Below, in pieces: positions 33,168 to 43,600 of a stretch of DNA of 64,000 nucleotides (position 1 is its first letter; each line of letters begins with the position of its first letter). The position numbers were made by a program, and so were the translations under genes. Origin of the DNA: UTCHB3 sp964431385. Lineage in GTDB: Bacteria; Bacteroidota; Ignavibacteria; Ignavibacteriales; Ignavibacteriaceae. The notes under the pieces are model-generated. The model did not search any database. It was not told the DNA's origin and worked only from the letters and a program-made list of their open reading frames with translations. The stretch covers positions 1-64,000 of the forward strand of contig CAYSJM010000001.1 of assembly GCA_964431385.1 (NCBI GenBank). Reading direction: 5' to 3'.

Positions 33168-35549
33168 ATGAGAAACTTTATAATGTTTCTTATAGTTGTT
33201 TGCTCAACCCTCTATCCACAAAGCTGGATAAGGCAGGACGATGGGATTAATGAGGACATTAATACCATCCACTTCAAAGATGCATTCGACGGTTATTTTG
33301 CAGGTACCGCCGGAAATGTTTACAAGACTTCAGATGGTGGCAACACCTGGAACAAGGTAACAACTGGTCAAAATGGAACTATAAACTGCATCTCTTCAAA
33401 TTCGAAAGGAATTTGGGCAGTTGGAAATAGTGCTCTCCTTCTACTTTCTACCGATAACGGAACTACCTGGAACCGTCAAAACCTTCCCACAACAAACAGA
33501 TTAAATTCGATTTCTTTTTACGCAAACAACGGCTTAATTGCTGCTGATGGAGGTCAGATTTTTAGGACCTCAGATGCCGGAGAGACATGGAATTTGATTA
33601 CGCTAAGTACTACTGTTCTTCGGTCTGTTACAATTCTTGAGAACCGGGCAGTAATTGTAGGTGGTGAGGTTTCGCCAGTCCGCACTATATTTATTGCCAC
33701 TTCCTCGGATGCCGGTGGAAACTGGCAGGTAGTTGAAAATGCCGCCGGACCACCTCTCACCTCTGTGCAGATGGTCAATCAAAATACCGTTTTTGCAGTC
33801 GGGATCAACGGGCTTGCTATAAAATCCAACGACGCCGGTACAAATTGGTTCGGTTTACCCACAAGTACCCTGCAATGGTTATATGGGATGAGTTTTCTTG
33901 ATGAAAATACAGGTTTTATTTGTGGTGGAAATGTTAATGAAGGAATCATCATAAAAACGACCGATGGTGGTTCCACATTTCTGGATGACACTCCAATCGG
34001 AAGTAAATGGCTTTATTCGATTTATATGCACAAAGATACCGAAGGATTTTGTGTTGGGGCAACAGGAGGGAAGTTATACAGAAAAAGTCCCGATGCCACT
34101 TGGTCTCAACTCGAGACAAAAACGATATCAACACTTAACGGAGTATCGTTCTACAATGAGTTTTATGGTCTGGCTGTAGGCGATACCGGTGTTGTTGTAA
34201 CCACTTCAAACGGAGGTGGATCATGGGAGATTGCCTCGGTCCCAACTTACAACGATCTTAACGCGATCGGCAGATTCGATACAACTATCGTTGTTGCCGG
34301 TGATTCAGGATTGGTCGTAAAGTCATTTGGGAATGGTGCCGTTTGGGTCAAAACTTCCACACCGGGAAGTTCGGATTTATTGGCAGTAGATCTTGTTTCT
34401 CATCTCGTTGGATTTGCCGGCGGAAGAAATGGCAGCTTAATCAGAACAGTGGATGGCGGGTTGACATGGCAAACAATCAACTCCCCCACCACGATGACAA
34501 TAAGAAGTATGTACTTCTTTGATGAAAGCGTTGGATATATAACCGGTGGCGATTTTGTCGGTGGACCCGAGGGTACAGGCTTTCTCTATCGCACTACTAA
34601 CGGTGGCACATCTTGGCAATCGATACTCTCCGGAATACCTATCATTAATGCAATCGAGATCACCGGGGCACAAAAAATAATGATAGTAGGGGTAAAAGGA
34701 TTTGCAGCCTCAACTCCAAATGGTGGTTTGTCATGGAATTTTATGAATATAAACACCCTTCAATGGTTGTATGCGATTGACTTTCAAAATGAGAATATTG
34801 GGTACATTACAGGTGGTAATGTGAATACAGGGATGGTTTGGGCGACTGTTGATGGTGGAGCAACCTGGCAAGAATTTCAGTTATCAATGGTACAATGGTT
34901 GTATGCGGTTACAACGCTTCCAACCAAGGTATTCACTTGCGGTTATGGTGGTAAAATGCTCAGCACTCCTATTTCCATAATACCCGTTGAGTTAACTTCT
35001 TTCACAGCCAATATTACTGATAAAAATGAAGTAGTTCTCTCATGGATTACTCAAACCGAGACAAATAATTTTGGTTTCGAGATTGAACGGGATAAAGGAA
35101 CGGGTTGGGAGAAAGTTAATTTTGTTTCCGGGAATGGTTCTTCAGCCACTCCTCACAATTATCAATTTACCGATAATTCGATTAAATCAATTGATGCCAA
35201 AAATGTGAGATACCGCTTGAAACAATTAGACTATGATGGAAGTTTTTCGTATTCTGATGTTATAGAAGTAACATTACCGGGAACCGATTCATTTGTTTTG
35301 TTGCAAAACTATCCAAATCCGTTTAACCCATCGACGAACATTAACTTTAGTCTTCCAATAAGGTCTCAAGTAAAAATTGAATTGTTCGATATTCTTGGTG
35401 TAAAAGTTGCCGATATAGTGGATCAGGAATACGGTCCAGGATACCATACAATTCAATTTGACGCAGCAAAGCTTCCCAGCGGAATTTATTTTTACCAGAT
35501 GAATGCCGGGAAATACAGAGAAGTGAAGAGGATGAATCTTCTAAAATAG
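33168..35549 (+). CDS. Secreted YCF48-like propeller protein with T9SS sorting domain (cargo 2)
   Basis: A 793-residue exported protein with a signal peptide (about 1-18, cleavage after LYPQ region). Residues about 20-600 hold repeated TSDGGNTW-type Asp-box blades, similar to the photosystem assembly factor Ycf48 repeats (two consecutive seven-blade propellers by rough count). A linker beginning PVELTSFTANI follows, of the type that usually precedes T9SS domains, with NFGFEIERD. The final ~83 residues (LLQNYPNPFNPST to KRMNLLK) are the type A sorting domain. It shares architecture but little direct sequence with cargo 1. It is flanked on both sides by identical methyltransferase cassettes. 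Confidence 0.92.
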   Translation: MRNFIMFLIVVCSTLYPQSWIRQDDGINEDINTIHFKDAFDGYFAGTAGNVYKTSDGGNTWNKVTTGQNGTINCISSNSKGIWAVGNSALLLLSTDNGTTWNRQNLPTTNRLNSISFYANNGLIAADGGQIFRTSDAGETWNLITLSTTVLRSVTILENRAVIVGGEVSPVRTIFIATSSDAGGNWQVVENAAGPPLTSVQMVNQNTVFAVGINGLAIKSNDAGTNWFGLPTSTLQWLYGMSFLDENTGFICGGNVNEGIIIKTTDGGSTFLDDTPIGSKWLYSIYMHKDTEGFCVGATGGKLYRKSPDATWSQLETKTISTLNGVSFYNEFYGLAVGDTGVVVTTSNGGGSWEIASVPTYNDLNAIGRFDTTIVVAGDSGLVVKSFGNGAVWVKTSTPGSSDLLAVDLVSHLVGFAGGRNGSLIRTVDGGLTWQTINSPTTMTIRSMYFFDESVGYITGGDFVGGPEGTGFLYRTTNGGTSWQSILSGIPIINAIEITGAQKIMIVGVKGFAASTPNGGLSWNFMNINTLQWLYAIDFQNENIGYITGGNVNTGMVWATVDGGATWQEFQLSMVQWLYAVTTLPTKVFTCGYGGKMLSTPISIIPVELTSFTANITDKNEVVLSWITQTETNNFGFEIERDKGTGWEKVNFVSGNGSSATPHNYQFTDNSIKSIDAKNVRYRLKQLDYDGSFSYSDVIEVTLPGTDSFVLLQNYPNPFNPSTNINFSLPIRSQVKIELFDILGVKVADIVDQEYGPGYHTIQFDAAKLPSGIYFYQMNAGKYREVKRMNLLK

Positions 35550-35578
35550 AAAACAAGCCTCATTCCAAATTATTATTT

Positions 35579-35608
35579 AAGGCTGTCTCATAAGGGGCAG
35601 CCTTTTTT
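35579..35608 (+). terminator. Terminator after T9SS cargo 2
   Basis: Stem AAGGCTG (35579-35585) / CAGCCTT (35598-35604) with a 12-nt loop and T run to 35608. It differs from the copy after cargo 1 by one base, which makes the stem perfect here. Confidence 0.85.
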
Positions 35609-35727
35609 ATTGCAATTCTTCTATTCAATGCCGATTTAGTTGAGGAATTTACTCATGGATATTTTCAGGTATTAACTTTTTATTCTTAATTTGCGAGTTG
35701 TTTTTATTAAATTTTTGGAACTAATAA

Positions 35728-36462
35728 ATGAACTCTCTTCTTATCAAATTATATTTTATCAGGAAGATCAAGGGTCTTTTCATGAGGTTAAGGTTGGATT
35801 TCATTTTCCATCCTTTTTCAGGAATTGTATTGTTTATCACTTACCTGGCAAAGCTTTCGAAATGGAGAGCTGCGAATAGAAATTTACCCTTCAACGATTT
35901 TTATAATGGAAGTGTAAAATATCAGGAAAGATTTAAGCTCCACGAGTTTGTTTTCGAAAACCAAAAATTAAACCGCCCTATCGCCTATCTGGAATTTGGT
36001 GTGGCTGATGGAATTTCCCTCGAGTGGTGGTGCAAAAAGAACAACGACCCAAAATCAGTATTTTACGGTTTCGATACCTTCACCGGGCTGCCGGAAGATT
36101 TTGGTGTAATCAAAAAAGCTGACTACGATCGCTCGGGTGTGTTCCCTCCTATCGATGATAGTAGAATTACCTACATAGCCGGTTTGTTCCAATCGACACT
36201 TCCTTCATTTCTGAAATCGTTCAGTTTTGAAGACAAACAAATTGTTCTTCACCTTGATGCAGACCTTTACTCTTCGACTCTCTATGTGATGACGATGCTG
36301 GCATTACTGCTAAAACCCGGCGATATTATCATATTTGATGAATTTGGGGTTCCCTTACACGAATTCAGAGCTTTCATCGATTTTACAGAGTCGTATCCAA
36401 TTAAATTTAAGCCGATTGGTGCGGTTAATAACTATTTACAGGTTGCTTTTATTGTCGAATAA
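35728..36462 (+). CDS. Class I SAM-dependent methyltransferase, TylF-like (copy 2)
   Basis: Identical in amino-acid sequence, and apparently in DNA, to the protein at 32313-33047, with the same alternative start (ATG 35782). The identity includes synonymous positions, so the duplication or a gene-conversion event is very recent. The gene ends 75 bp before the convergent HipA-like kinase. An effect of dosage, or pairing each cargo gene with its own methyltransferase, is possible but not shown by the sequence. Confidence 0.9.
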   Translation: MNSLLIKLYFIRKIKGLFMRLRLDFIFHPFSGIVLFITYLAKLSKWRAANRNLPFNDFYNGSVKYQERFKLHEFVFENQKLNRPIAYLEFGVADGISLEWWCKKNNDPKSVFYGFDTFTGLPEDFGVIKKADYDRSGVFPPIDDSRITYIAGLFQSTLPSFLKSFSFEDKQIVLHLDADLYSSTLYVMTMLALLLKPGDIIIFDEFGVPLHEFRAFIDFTESYPIKFKPIGAVNNYLQVAFIVE

Positions 36463-36537
36463 ATAAATTTTTCAGGTGCGAGAGTTGGCTTCGACTGGTA
36501 TTTCGTTAGTGATATTGTATATATTAAATTGCGTTAA

Positions 36538-37425
36538 TCAGTCTTTTTTTAGTCTGTCGAGCCTCCGAAGATATGATTCGTAATAGAGGGTTTTGGCATC
36601 TTCGGAAAGGAAAGATCTGTTAACAAGTTCTTGTACTGACATTTGATTTGTAATGAATATTTCATAAATGCTCTTAAATCTTTCTTTCCTAATGCCACAC
36701 CTTGTGGCAAATATTTGAAAATCTTCAAAGTTATATTTTGAACCTGCAGAGTAGCTTTCGGAAAGGAATCCATCTCCAAATAATTCCAATGCGGTATCAC
36801 TTTCACCCGGGATGTGGATACCGGTATTCAGGAGATCATAAGCGGGTGCCAAGACACTATTCTTGAGACGAGGCTCTTCAATCAGGGAGAAATTCTTAAG
36901 ATGGGCATCACCATTGGAGAAGAGGTAGTTAAAGACTACCAACTTATAAAACTTCTCTATCTGCAACCTGTAACTACTGCAATTTTTTCTAATTATTTGT
37001 GCAATTTCTTCGTAAGAAGATTCATATTTATAATTTTCCCCAAATCTTTCCTCAGAGCGACCGGTAATTTGAGCCATATCTTCCATTAACAGTTTTCTGT
37101 CAGTACCCAATTTGTCAAATCGCTTTGTGATATAAGCCGGACTAAGGTCACCGAGAAAAACCAGTCCATTTGAAGCCGTTTCAATTCTAAATATTTGCCG
37201 AGCGATTTGCATCGTCAGATGTTCATTTGCCGGTGCTTGATCCAAATGTTTGAACCTTCCATTTGGGATCGGTTTTAATAAATAATCACCATCATGGTCA
37301 ACAAAGACAAGTTTTCTATCAATCAATTTGATTTGATGCTTTGTTTGAACCCCCGAAACGGACATCCAACCCCGGGTTTCAGGAAGTTGACTTGCTAACA
37401 AGTCACCATCTAACATAGAATGCAT
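36538..37425 (-). CDS. Orphan HipA/HipT-like serine/threonine kinase
   Basis: A 295-residue protein with HipA C-terminal kinase features: the Gly-rich loop MSVSGVQTK (21-29) with the serines that are autophosphorylated in relatives, ATP-binding YLLKP (K51), Glu in ANEH (68), catalytic NGDAHLKN (171-178) and metal-binding PAYDLL (D197). HipA toxins phosphorylate tRNA synthetases; HipT of hipBST targets TrpS. The N-terminal subdomain of classic HipA (HipS in split systems) is absent, and no HipB helix-turn-helix or HipS gene lies upstream: only 112 bp with a terminator precede the next gene on that strand. It may be an accessory or degenerate toxin, or be paired with a distant partner. Confidence 0.85.
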   Translation of the reverse strand: MHSMLDGDLLASQLPETRGWMSVSGVQTKHQIKLIDRKLVFVDHDGDYLLKPIPNGRFKHLDQAPANEHLTMQIARQIFRIETASNGLVFLGDLSPAYITKRFDKLGTDRKLLMEDMAQITGRSEERFGENYKYESSYEEIAQIIRKNCSSYRLQIEKFYKLVVFNYLFSNGDAHLKNFSLIEEPRLKNSVLAPAYDLLNTGIHIPGESDTALELFGDGFLSESYSAGSKYNFEDFQIFATRCGIRKERFKSIYEIFITNQMSVQELVNRSFLSEDAKTLYYESYLRRLDRLKKD

Positions 37426-37473
37426 TTATTCGTAAAGTAAAAATTCGGTTAGACTGATTGAGTGCCGGGAAAA

Positions 37474-37503
37474 AGAAGAGGCTGCCTGTGATTAAGCAGC
37501 CTC
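37474..37503 (-). terminator. Terminator of the PepSY-like / two-component unit
   Basis: Perfect 8-bp stem GAGGCTGC / GCAGCCTC (37478-37485 with 37496-37503) with a 10-nt loop. On the minus strand it is followed by TTCTTTTTCCC. It lies 35 bases after the PepSY-like gene stop. Confidence 0.8.
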
Positions 37504-37537
37504 GGGAGGTCAGGTTATGAAGGTTATTTAGAATGGA

Positions 37538-37969
37538 TTATGCTGTTTTTTTCAGGAACTTTCCACCTTTATCGAAAAGAAGCTCGATGCTGTTTTTCCC
37601 TTTCGAAAGTTTGGTCTCGAAGGTTACTGAACCTTTACTGTCAGTAATTTTTATTGCCTCAATCTTTTTGTAATCTTTGAAATTTCCGGCAATATATGTA
37701 TCAACCGATTTTGGAAGTTCTGAAAAGTTAATTTCAGCTTCAGTCTCCACCACACTACCGTTACTTGCAAAGTTTACCGTCATGGCTTTTCCGTTCTCTT
37801 TGAACTTTGCCTCAAATTCTGTTTTACCATTTTTCTTCCACTCAACTGTTTTTGCAGAGGGATACAGTTTTTTGAAGGATGCTGTCACTTCCTTCGGCAC
37901 TTTAACACCTTGTGCGAAGACCATTGTGGCAGTTAGCAGGAGAATTGTTGCCAATTTCATCAGTTTCAT
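37538..37969 (-). CDS. Secreted PepSY-like (BLIP-like) domain protein
   Basis: About 143 residues from the ATG at 37969, which has GAGG 6 bases upstream; a longer frame extends upstream but lacks this support. A signal peptide (KLATILLLTATMVFAQ) is followed by one or two PepSY-like repeats typical of the DUF2874/BLIP-like fold (VTASFKKLYPSAKTVEWKK, then LPKSVDTYIAGNFKDYKKI). These small periplasmic proteins are common in Bacteroidota next to sensor kinases and are thought to be regulated by or interact with them. It lies 91 bases downstream of the histidine kinase stop in the same orientation. Confidence 0.85.
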   Translation of the reverse strand: MKLMKLATILLLTATMVFAQGVKVPKEVTASFKKLYPSAKTVEWKKNGKTEFEAKFKENGKAMTVNFASNGSVVETEAEINFSELPKSVDTYIAGNFKDYKKIEAIKITDSKGSVTFETKLSKGKNSIELLFDKGGKFLKKTA

Positions 37970-38060
37970 TTTGAACCTCAGTTTGTTTGTTGAAAAAAAA
38001 ATTAAACACGGTTCAAACTTAAAGTCCAATTCTGAAGAGATTCTGAAGACAAAATTTTAA

Positions 38061-39305
38061 TCAGGAAAAATTTAATTTTATTTCGTACAAGCCCCCATTG
38101 TAGCTGTTTGAAACTTTGAATTGATATAGATCGCAGATTTTTTTGACGATAGTAAGCCCCAGACCGATTGAATCATTTGAAGACGGGTCTCTGAAGAAGA
38201 CTGTAAAAAACTTCTCCGGATCCACTGTTATTGGTTTACAACTGTTTTTTACCTCAAGTATTATTCCGTTTATCGATATCTCGATTACACCATCAGTGAT
38301 ATTATGATGAATTGCATTCATGATCAGGTTTTGCACTACAATTTCCAATAAATTCTCATTGACCTCTAGTTCGGGAGGATTTTCAAATTTGGTTTCAACC
38401 TTAATACCTTTAAATAATATTTGCTCATCGTATTGCTCGACAATTCTGGTAACTACCTCTTCAAGAGAAACACGCTTTTTATCAAAGAGCTCACCATTTT
38501 CAAGTTTGTTCAACAGCAAAATCGACTTATTTATTCTGCCTGCTTTATTCAGATTCTCCAGAATCACCTGATATTTCGACTGAGTGTCGTCATCTATGTT
38601 TTTTTTCTGAATCAGGAGTTCTATTTTTGATCTAATAACAGCAAGAGGAGTCTGCATTTCGTGATTCATTTCCGCAGTAAATTCCTTCAATCTTTTATAT
38701 TCTGCAATTGCTTTTTCAGATAAATAGGAGACTGATCGGTTGAGTGCTTCAAATTCTGTGATGGGTGAACTCTGAAAAACGATCCCTCTTTCGGCTTGAA
38801 GTGAAAAGGATTCGAGTTTTTTAATAGTACTGAAAAAATCCCGAAAAATTGCACCGGACATAAAATAGTTTACAACAAAGAATGCGAGGAAGGCACCAAA
38901 AATAGCAACCACTGCAAGAAGCGTGAGGTCGCTCATCATTTCCTGCTTTTCTGCCATCGATACGCGGGCATCTATTCTGTAAGTTGTATCATTTACAATC
39001 ATGAATGAAGTCATTTGCCTGTATGGTTCCGGTTCATCCCACCCCTGAACAGTTAGATTGACATCCTTAAAAACCGTTGCGTCTTCGCCTCGAATCGATT
39101 TGGTCACCTCGACAAATGGTGGAAAATCTACCGAATTCCCCTTCCGAAGCTCCTGTTCCGCTTTTTGAGTAATATTAATTAATTGTGCATCAACCTCATC
39201 CTGAATTGCTCTACCGGTTAAAAAAGTGATTCCAAAAGAGATTACGAGGAAAAAAACCAGGGATGTGAAAAGGAAGTAGAGAGATATTTTTTTCGTCAAT
39301 TTCAT
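38061..39305 (-). CDS. Sensor histidine kinase
   Basis: A 414-residue membrane kinase. TM1 covers about 8-30, a periplasmic sensor region about 31-125, TM2 about 127-148, then a linker, the HisKA dimerisation helix with phosphoacceptor H215 in AEMNHEMQTPLAV (HEMQTP instead of the commoner HELRTP), and the HATPase domain (LMNAIHHN N-box, SIGLGLTIVKKI G-box). The signal is unknown. The gene overlaps the response regulator stop by four bases (ATGA), so the two are translationally coupled. It precedes the PepSY-like gene, its likely target or partner. Confidence 0.94.
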   Translation of the reverse strand: MKLTKKISLYFLFTSLVFFLVISFGITFLTGRAIQDEVDAQLINITQKAEQELRKGNSVDFPPFVEVTKSIRGEDATVFKDVNLTVQGWDEPEPYRQMTSFMIVNDTTYRIDARVSMAEKQEMMSDLTLLAVVAIFGAFLAFFVVNYFMSGAIFRDFFSTIKKLESFSLQAERGIVFQSSPITEFEALNRSVSYLSEKAIAEYKRLKEFTAEMNHEMQTPLAVIRSKIELLIQKKNIDDDTQSKYQVILENLNKAGRINKSILLLNKLENGELFDKKRVSLEEVVTRIVEQYDEQILFKGIKVETKFENPPELEVNENLLEIVVQNLIMNAIHHNITDGVIEISINGIILEVKNSCKPITVDPEKFFTVFFRDPSSNDSIGLGLTIVKKICDLYQFKVSNSYNGGLYEIKLNFS

Positions 39306-39979
39306 AATAAACTAAACCTGTAGCCTACGCCGTAAACCGAAGAAATGTAGTCGGCAGCACCGGCTGACTTCAATTTTTTTCGTAGATTTTTGATGTGAGT
39401 ATAAACAAAATCAAAATTATCGAACGCACTGGAATCATCACCCCAAATATGTTCAACTATTGATTCCTTGATGAGTACCTTATCTTGATTTCCTACAAAA
39501 AAAAGGAGAATATCATATTCCCTGCGGGTGAGATCGAGAGCCTTCCCATTCACGCTCACTTCACGCCCCGAGAGGTCGATAGTAATCTCGTTTAACACAA
39601 ACAGATTATTCCCTGAGAATTTTCGCCTGCGTATGACGGATCTTATTCTTGCTGCAAGTTCTGCGAGATGAAAAGGTTTTGTAAGGTAGTCATCTGCACC
39701 AAGATCAAGCCCCGAGAGTTTATCATCAAGAGTGTTCCTGGCTGTAATAATTACAATTCCACATTCAGGTTGAACCTTTTTTATTTCTTTTACCAGGTCG
39801 AAACCGGTTCCACCCGGCAGCATTAAATCGACAACAATACATTCATATTCATACATGCCGAGCATGAAGAGTCCGTCATTATAATCGTAAGAGGCATCAA
39901 TCAGATAACTCTCGCTACCGAGGTATTCGCAGATCGATTTCGACAACTCTTTTTCATCTTCTATCAGAAGTATTTTCAT
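39302..39979 (-). CDS. OmpR/PhoB-family response regulator
   Basis: A 225-residue two-domain regulator. The receiver domain has acidic pocket E7/D8, phosphoacceptor D51 (VVDLMLPGG) and the lysine in LTKPFHL. The C-terminal winged helix contains the family pattern LTRREYDILLFF, VDFVYTHIKNLRKKL-like recognition region and GVGYRF. It is first in the operon regulator-kinase-PepSY, with its own promoter presumably in the 235-bp divergent spacer (39980-40214) shared with the lipoprotein gene. No operator could be identified. Confidence 0.95.
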   Translation of the reverse strand: MKILLIEDEKELSKSICEYLGSESYLIDASYDYNDGLFMLGMYEYECIVVDLMLPGGTGFDLVKEIKKVQPECGIVIITARNTLDDKLSGLDLGADDYLTKPFHLAELAARIRSVIRRRKFSGNNLFVLNEITIDLSGREVSVNGKALDLTRREYDILLFFVGNQDKVLIKESIVEHIWGDDSSAFDNFDFVYTHIKNLRKKLKSAGAADYISSVYGVGYRFSLL

Positions 39980-40214
39980 CGTTTTTCAGCAAATAATTGA
40001 TCAATAATTAAACTTGTAATTAGACACAGAAACCCTGAGGTGGTTGGAGATCGTTAAAAACTTTTTACTTAAAAGCTAATATAAGAAGTTAAAATTCCCA
40101 AATTGATTTATTCAAAACAACTTAGAAATATGATTTAAATCAAACGCTATAATTTTCATTCATAAATTGTGCGAAAATAACCTTATATTTCCGTAATTAA
40201 TCGAGGAACATCTT

Positions 40215-40646
40215 ATGAAAATAATCAAACCATCTTTAATCTTATTATTGGCACTGGCTTTTTGGGGATGCTGCAACTGCACCTCCAAAGATTCAACCAA
40301 TACTTCCAATAACAATAATCCTCCCGGTCAACCAACAGCAATCCAGACCAATAAAACTGTAGCCGAGGTTGAAATTTTAAGCTTGGATGTGAAGTCGGAA
40401 ACTGATTACAGTGTGAAAATCGCTGTTGCAAAAATCTTCGAAGACGACGCCTACCCCAGTATCGCTGTGCTAAACGGTCAGTACGAACTTTACCCAAATT
40501 TCAGACTTGGTGAAAAAAAGGAAATCATCAACAACGATGAAAACCAGGCTCTAAAAGATCTGTCAAAAAAGAAACCAGGCGATCGGGTTAAATTAGAGTT
40601 TTTCCTTAGTGACACCAAATGGATTCTCCACAAAGTTTACAAATAA
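40215..40646 (+). CDS. Small hypothetical lipoprotein
   Basis: The 143 residues start with a lipoprotein signal peptide with a cysteine at about residue 19-20 (LLALAFWGCC), followed by an Asn/Ser/Thr-rich tether (about 25-45) and a compact globular domain of about 95 residues with no family I recognise. GAGG 11 bases upstream supports the start. The next gene (T9SS cargo 3) begins 15 bases after its stop, so the two are probably co-transcribed. Confidence 0.75.
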   Translation: MKIIKPSLILLLALAFWGCCNCTSKDSTNTSNNNNPPGQPTAIQTNKTVAEVEILSLDVKSETDYSVKIAVAKIFEDDAYPSIAVLNGQYELYPNFRLGEKKEIINNDENQALKDLSKKKPGDRVKLEFFLSDTKWILHKVYK

Positions 40647-40661
40647 AAATTGGAAAGTAAC

Positions 40662-43600
40662 ATGAAAAAAATGTTTAAAATTCTATTCCCCTCCATCACA
40701 ATAAGTGTGCTTCTTATTTTTGCATTTGTTTATGCAAGCGAGCACACAAATATTGTAACGATGGAAGACTATCTCCAATTCAAAATTGAGAAAAAGAAAA
40801 ACGCCAAAATGAATTACGGCTCCCCTGATGAGGCAATGAAGTGGTATATGGATCAGAGGAAATCTGCGACAGGCTCGATACCTGAAAACTGGCGTGAAGA
40901 AGCACTTCAACATATCGAAAGATATAACACAAGACCTGACAATGAAGATAACTCTACAGCCCTTTCGTGGTCAGAGGTGGGACCCGGAAACATCGGCGGA
41001 AGAGTTCGCGCGATTGTGGTTCATCCATCAAATGCTTCCATAATTTATATTGGAGCAGTGGGTGGTGGTGTCTGGAAAACTACCAATGGCGGCACTTCAT
41101 GGACAGCTTTGAAGGACCAAATGGAGAATATTGCTGTGTGTGCTCTTGTTATGGATCCCTCAAACTCAAACATCCTTTATGCCGGTACGGGTGAAGGCTT
41201 TTTTAATGGCGATGCAATTAGAGGTGAAGGTGTCTTCAAAACAACAGATGCCGGTGCTACATGGACAAGATTGACCGCAACTAACAACACCGACTTTCAA
41301 TATGTGAATAAACTTGAATTCGACGGTACAACCAATACACTTTGGGCAGCTACCAGAAGCGGTTTATTAAAATCGACGGATGCAGGTGCATCGTTCACTA
41401 AAGTGATAAATGCAACTCATTGTATGGACCTGGAAATTGCAGGTACCTCACCTACAACCCTATACGCCTCATTTGGTCATTTTGCTCAAGCAAATGTTAG
41501 AAGATCAACCGATGCGGGTGCCACCTGGTCACAGATTTTTACACAATCCGGTATTGGAAGATATGAAATTGCCGTCTCAAAATCTTCTCCATCAACTGTT
41601 TTGATTTCCGGTCACAATCTGAGTACCAACCAGTGTGGTGTTTTTTCGAAATCCACAGATAAAGGCACCAACTGGACGAGTGTGACCATACCGGGTCCCG
41701 CGGTCTCAGGAGCTGCTACCTACACTTCGGGACAAGCCTGGTATAACAATATTGTGATGGTTGACCCGACAAACGCCAATATTATTTATGCTGCAGGACT
41801 TGATGCGTGGAAAACCACAAACGGTGGAACCTCATGGACACAAATTTCTAACTGGTACCCACAAGGCGGTGCCCCACCGTTCATGCATGCAGATATTCAC
41901 GCTATAGCATTTAGCCCAAGCTCATCATCCACCCTGTTTACAGGTAACGATGGTGGTGTTTATAAATCCACAAATGGAGGCAGCACATGGACTTCATTAA
42001 ATAACGGTCTTAACATTACACAGTTTTATTACGGAGCCATTCATCCTACACTCGCAAAATATTACGGTGGCACACAAGATAATGGGACACTTGGTTTAAC
42101 TTCAGGTACTTCGTGGGGTGAATTGATTGGTGGTGACGGTGGGGCAACTGAAATAGATTTCAATAACCCAAACCTGATGTATGGTGAGTATGTTAACTTC
42201 TGTTTCTTAAAGTCAACCGACGGCGGTGCATCATTTAATAAATCGATGAATGGAATTCCTGTTGGCTCAGGCTTTTGGGATGGTACTACAGACCGTACGC
42301 TCTTCATTTCCCCATTCACTATGGACCCCAATAACCCTCAAATTCTTGCCGGTGGAACCTACCGCGTTTGGAGAACAACAAATTCAGCTTCAAGCTGGAC
42401 AGCAATTTCGGGTGACTTAACCGGTGATGGAACCGGTGGAAGTGGTGCCACTATCTCCGCCCTTGCAATTGCCAAAGGTAACTCCAGCGTAATTTATGTT
42501 GGTACGACAAACGGTCGTGTTCAAGTCACAACTAATGCAGGTACAAGCTGGACCTTAAGAAATTCCGGTCTGCCTTCTGCTTATGTGACCAAGGTTGTCA
42601 TTGATCCCTCAAACAGCAATATTGCTTATGCAACTTTTTCAGGATTCAGTGCCTCACAAAAAGTTTATAAAACAACGAACGCCGGTGTTTCCTGGACCAA
42701 TATTTCATCCAATCTGCCAAACATCCCTGTAAACTCGTTCGTCATTAATCCTGCATCCACTTCAAACCTTTATGCCGGAACTGACCTGGGAGTTTTCTCA
42801 ACTACCGATGGGGGTACTTCATGGGTTAAAGACGGAAGTTCATTGCCAAATGTTGTGGTTTCAGATTTGAGAATCAGAGCTTCTGACAGTAAAATTGTTG
42901 CATTCACCCATGGCAGAAGTGCCTGGGTAGCTACAATTTCCGGTGGATCAGGCGGACAAATAACCGAATTGGTTTACGATAATGGCACTGTTCTAAGTGG
43001 TTACAACTGGCCAAACAGTGGTCAGGGTTCTGCAAACAGAATGACATCCCCGGTTGCTAATGCAAAACTTACAGCAATCAGTTTTTATATTACCGGAACC
43101 TCTGCCGGAACAGCAACCTTCAAACCTGTTGTAAAAACGAAAGACGGAAACGGTGCTCCCGGTACGGATCTTGTTAATTACAATCCTGTTACCGCTTCTA
43201 CGATTCCCGGGTGGAATACATGGAACACGAGTGCACAGAACATAACCGTCACGAACGATTTCTTCATCGGGATGATTTATGATGGAGTAAACAGGCCAAG
43301 TTTTGGTTACAATCAAACTAACAACAGCAGAGCATGGGATTTTGACGGTACCACCTGGACAGCCTGGAACGAAACATATTTCATGAGAGCAACTGTTCAG
43401 TCACCTACGGCAATTATTGAATTTGATAATTCTGTTCCGACTGTTTTTGAGCTCTCGCAGAACTACCCAAATCCATTTAATCCCACGACAAAAATCAGCT
43501 TTTCGTTGCCAGATGCAGGAAATGTCACCATGATAATTTATGATATAAACGGAAAGAAAATTGCTGAAATAGCGAACGGTTATCATCAAACAGGAAGATA

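Larger units (their letters stand above)
35572..36478. repeat. Direct repeat copy 2: terminator plus methyltransferase cassette
   Basis: Second copy of the ~907-bp cassette at 32156-33063, in the same orientation, offset 3415-3416 bp. The only differences I see are a C for T in the terminator stem and loss of one C just after it. The entire coding region is identical. Confidence 0.95.

Noticed and set aside
32156..36478. Composite transposon bounded by the two identical methyltransferase cassettes
   Set aside because: No transposase, no terminal inverted repeats and no target-site duplication were seen; the repeated unit is a methyltransferase gene, so simple duplication is more likely.
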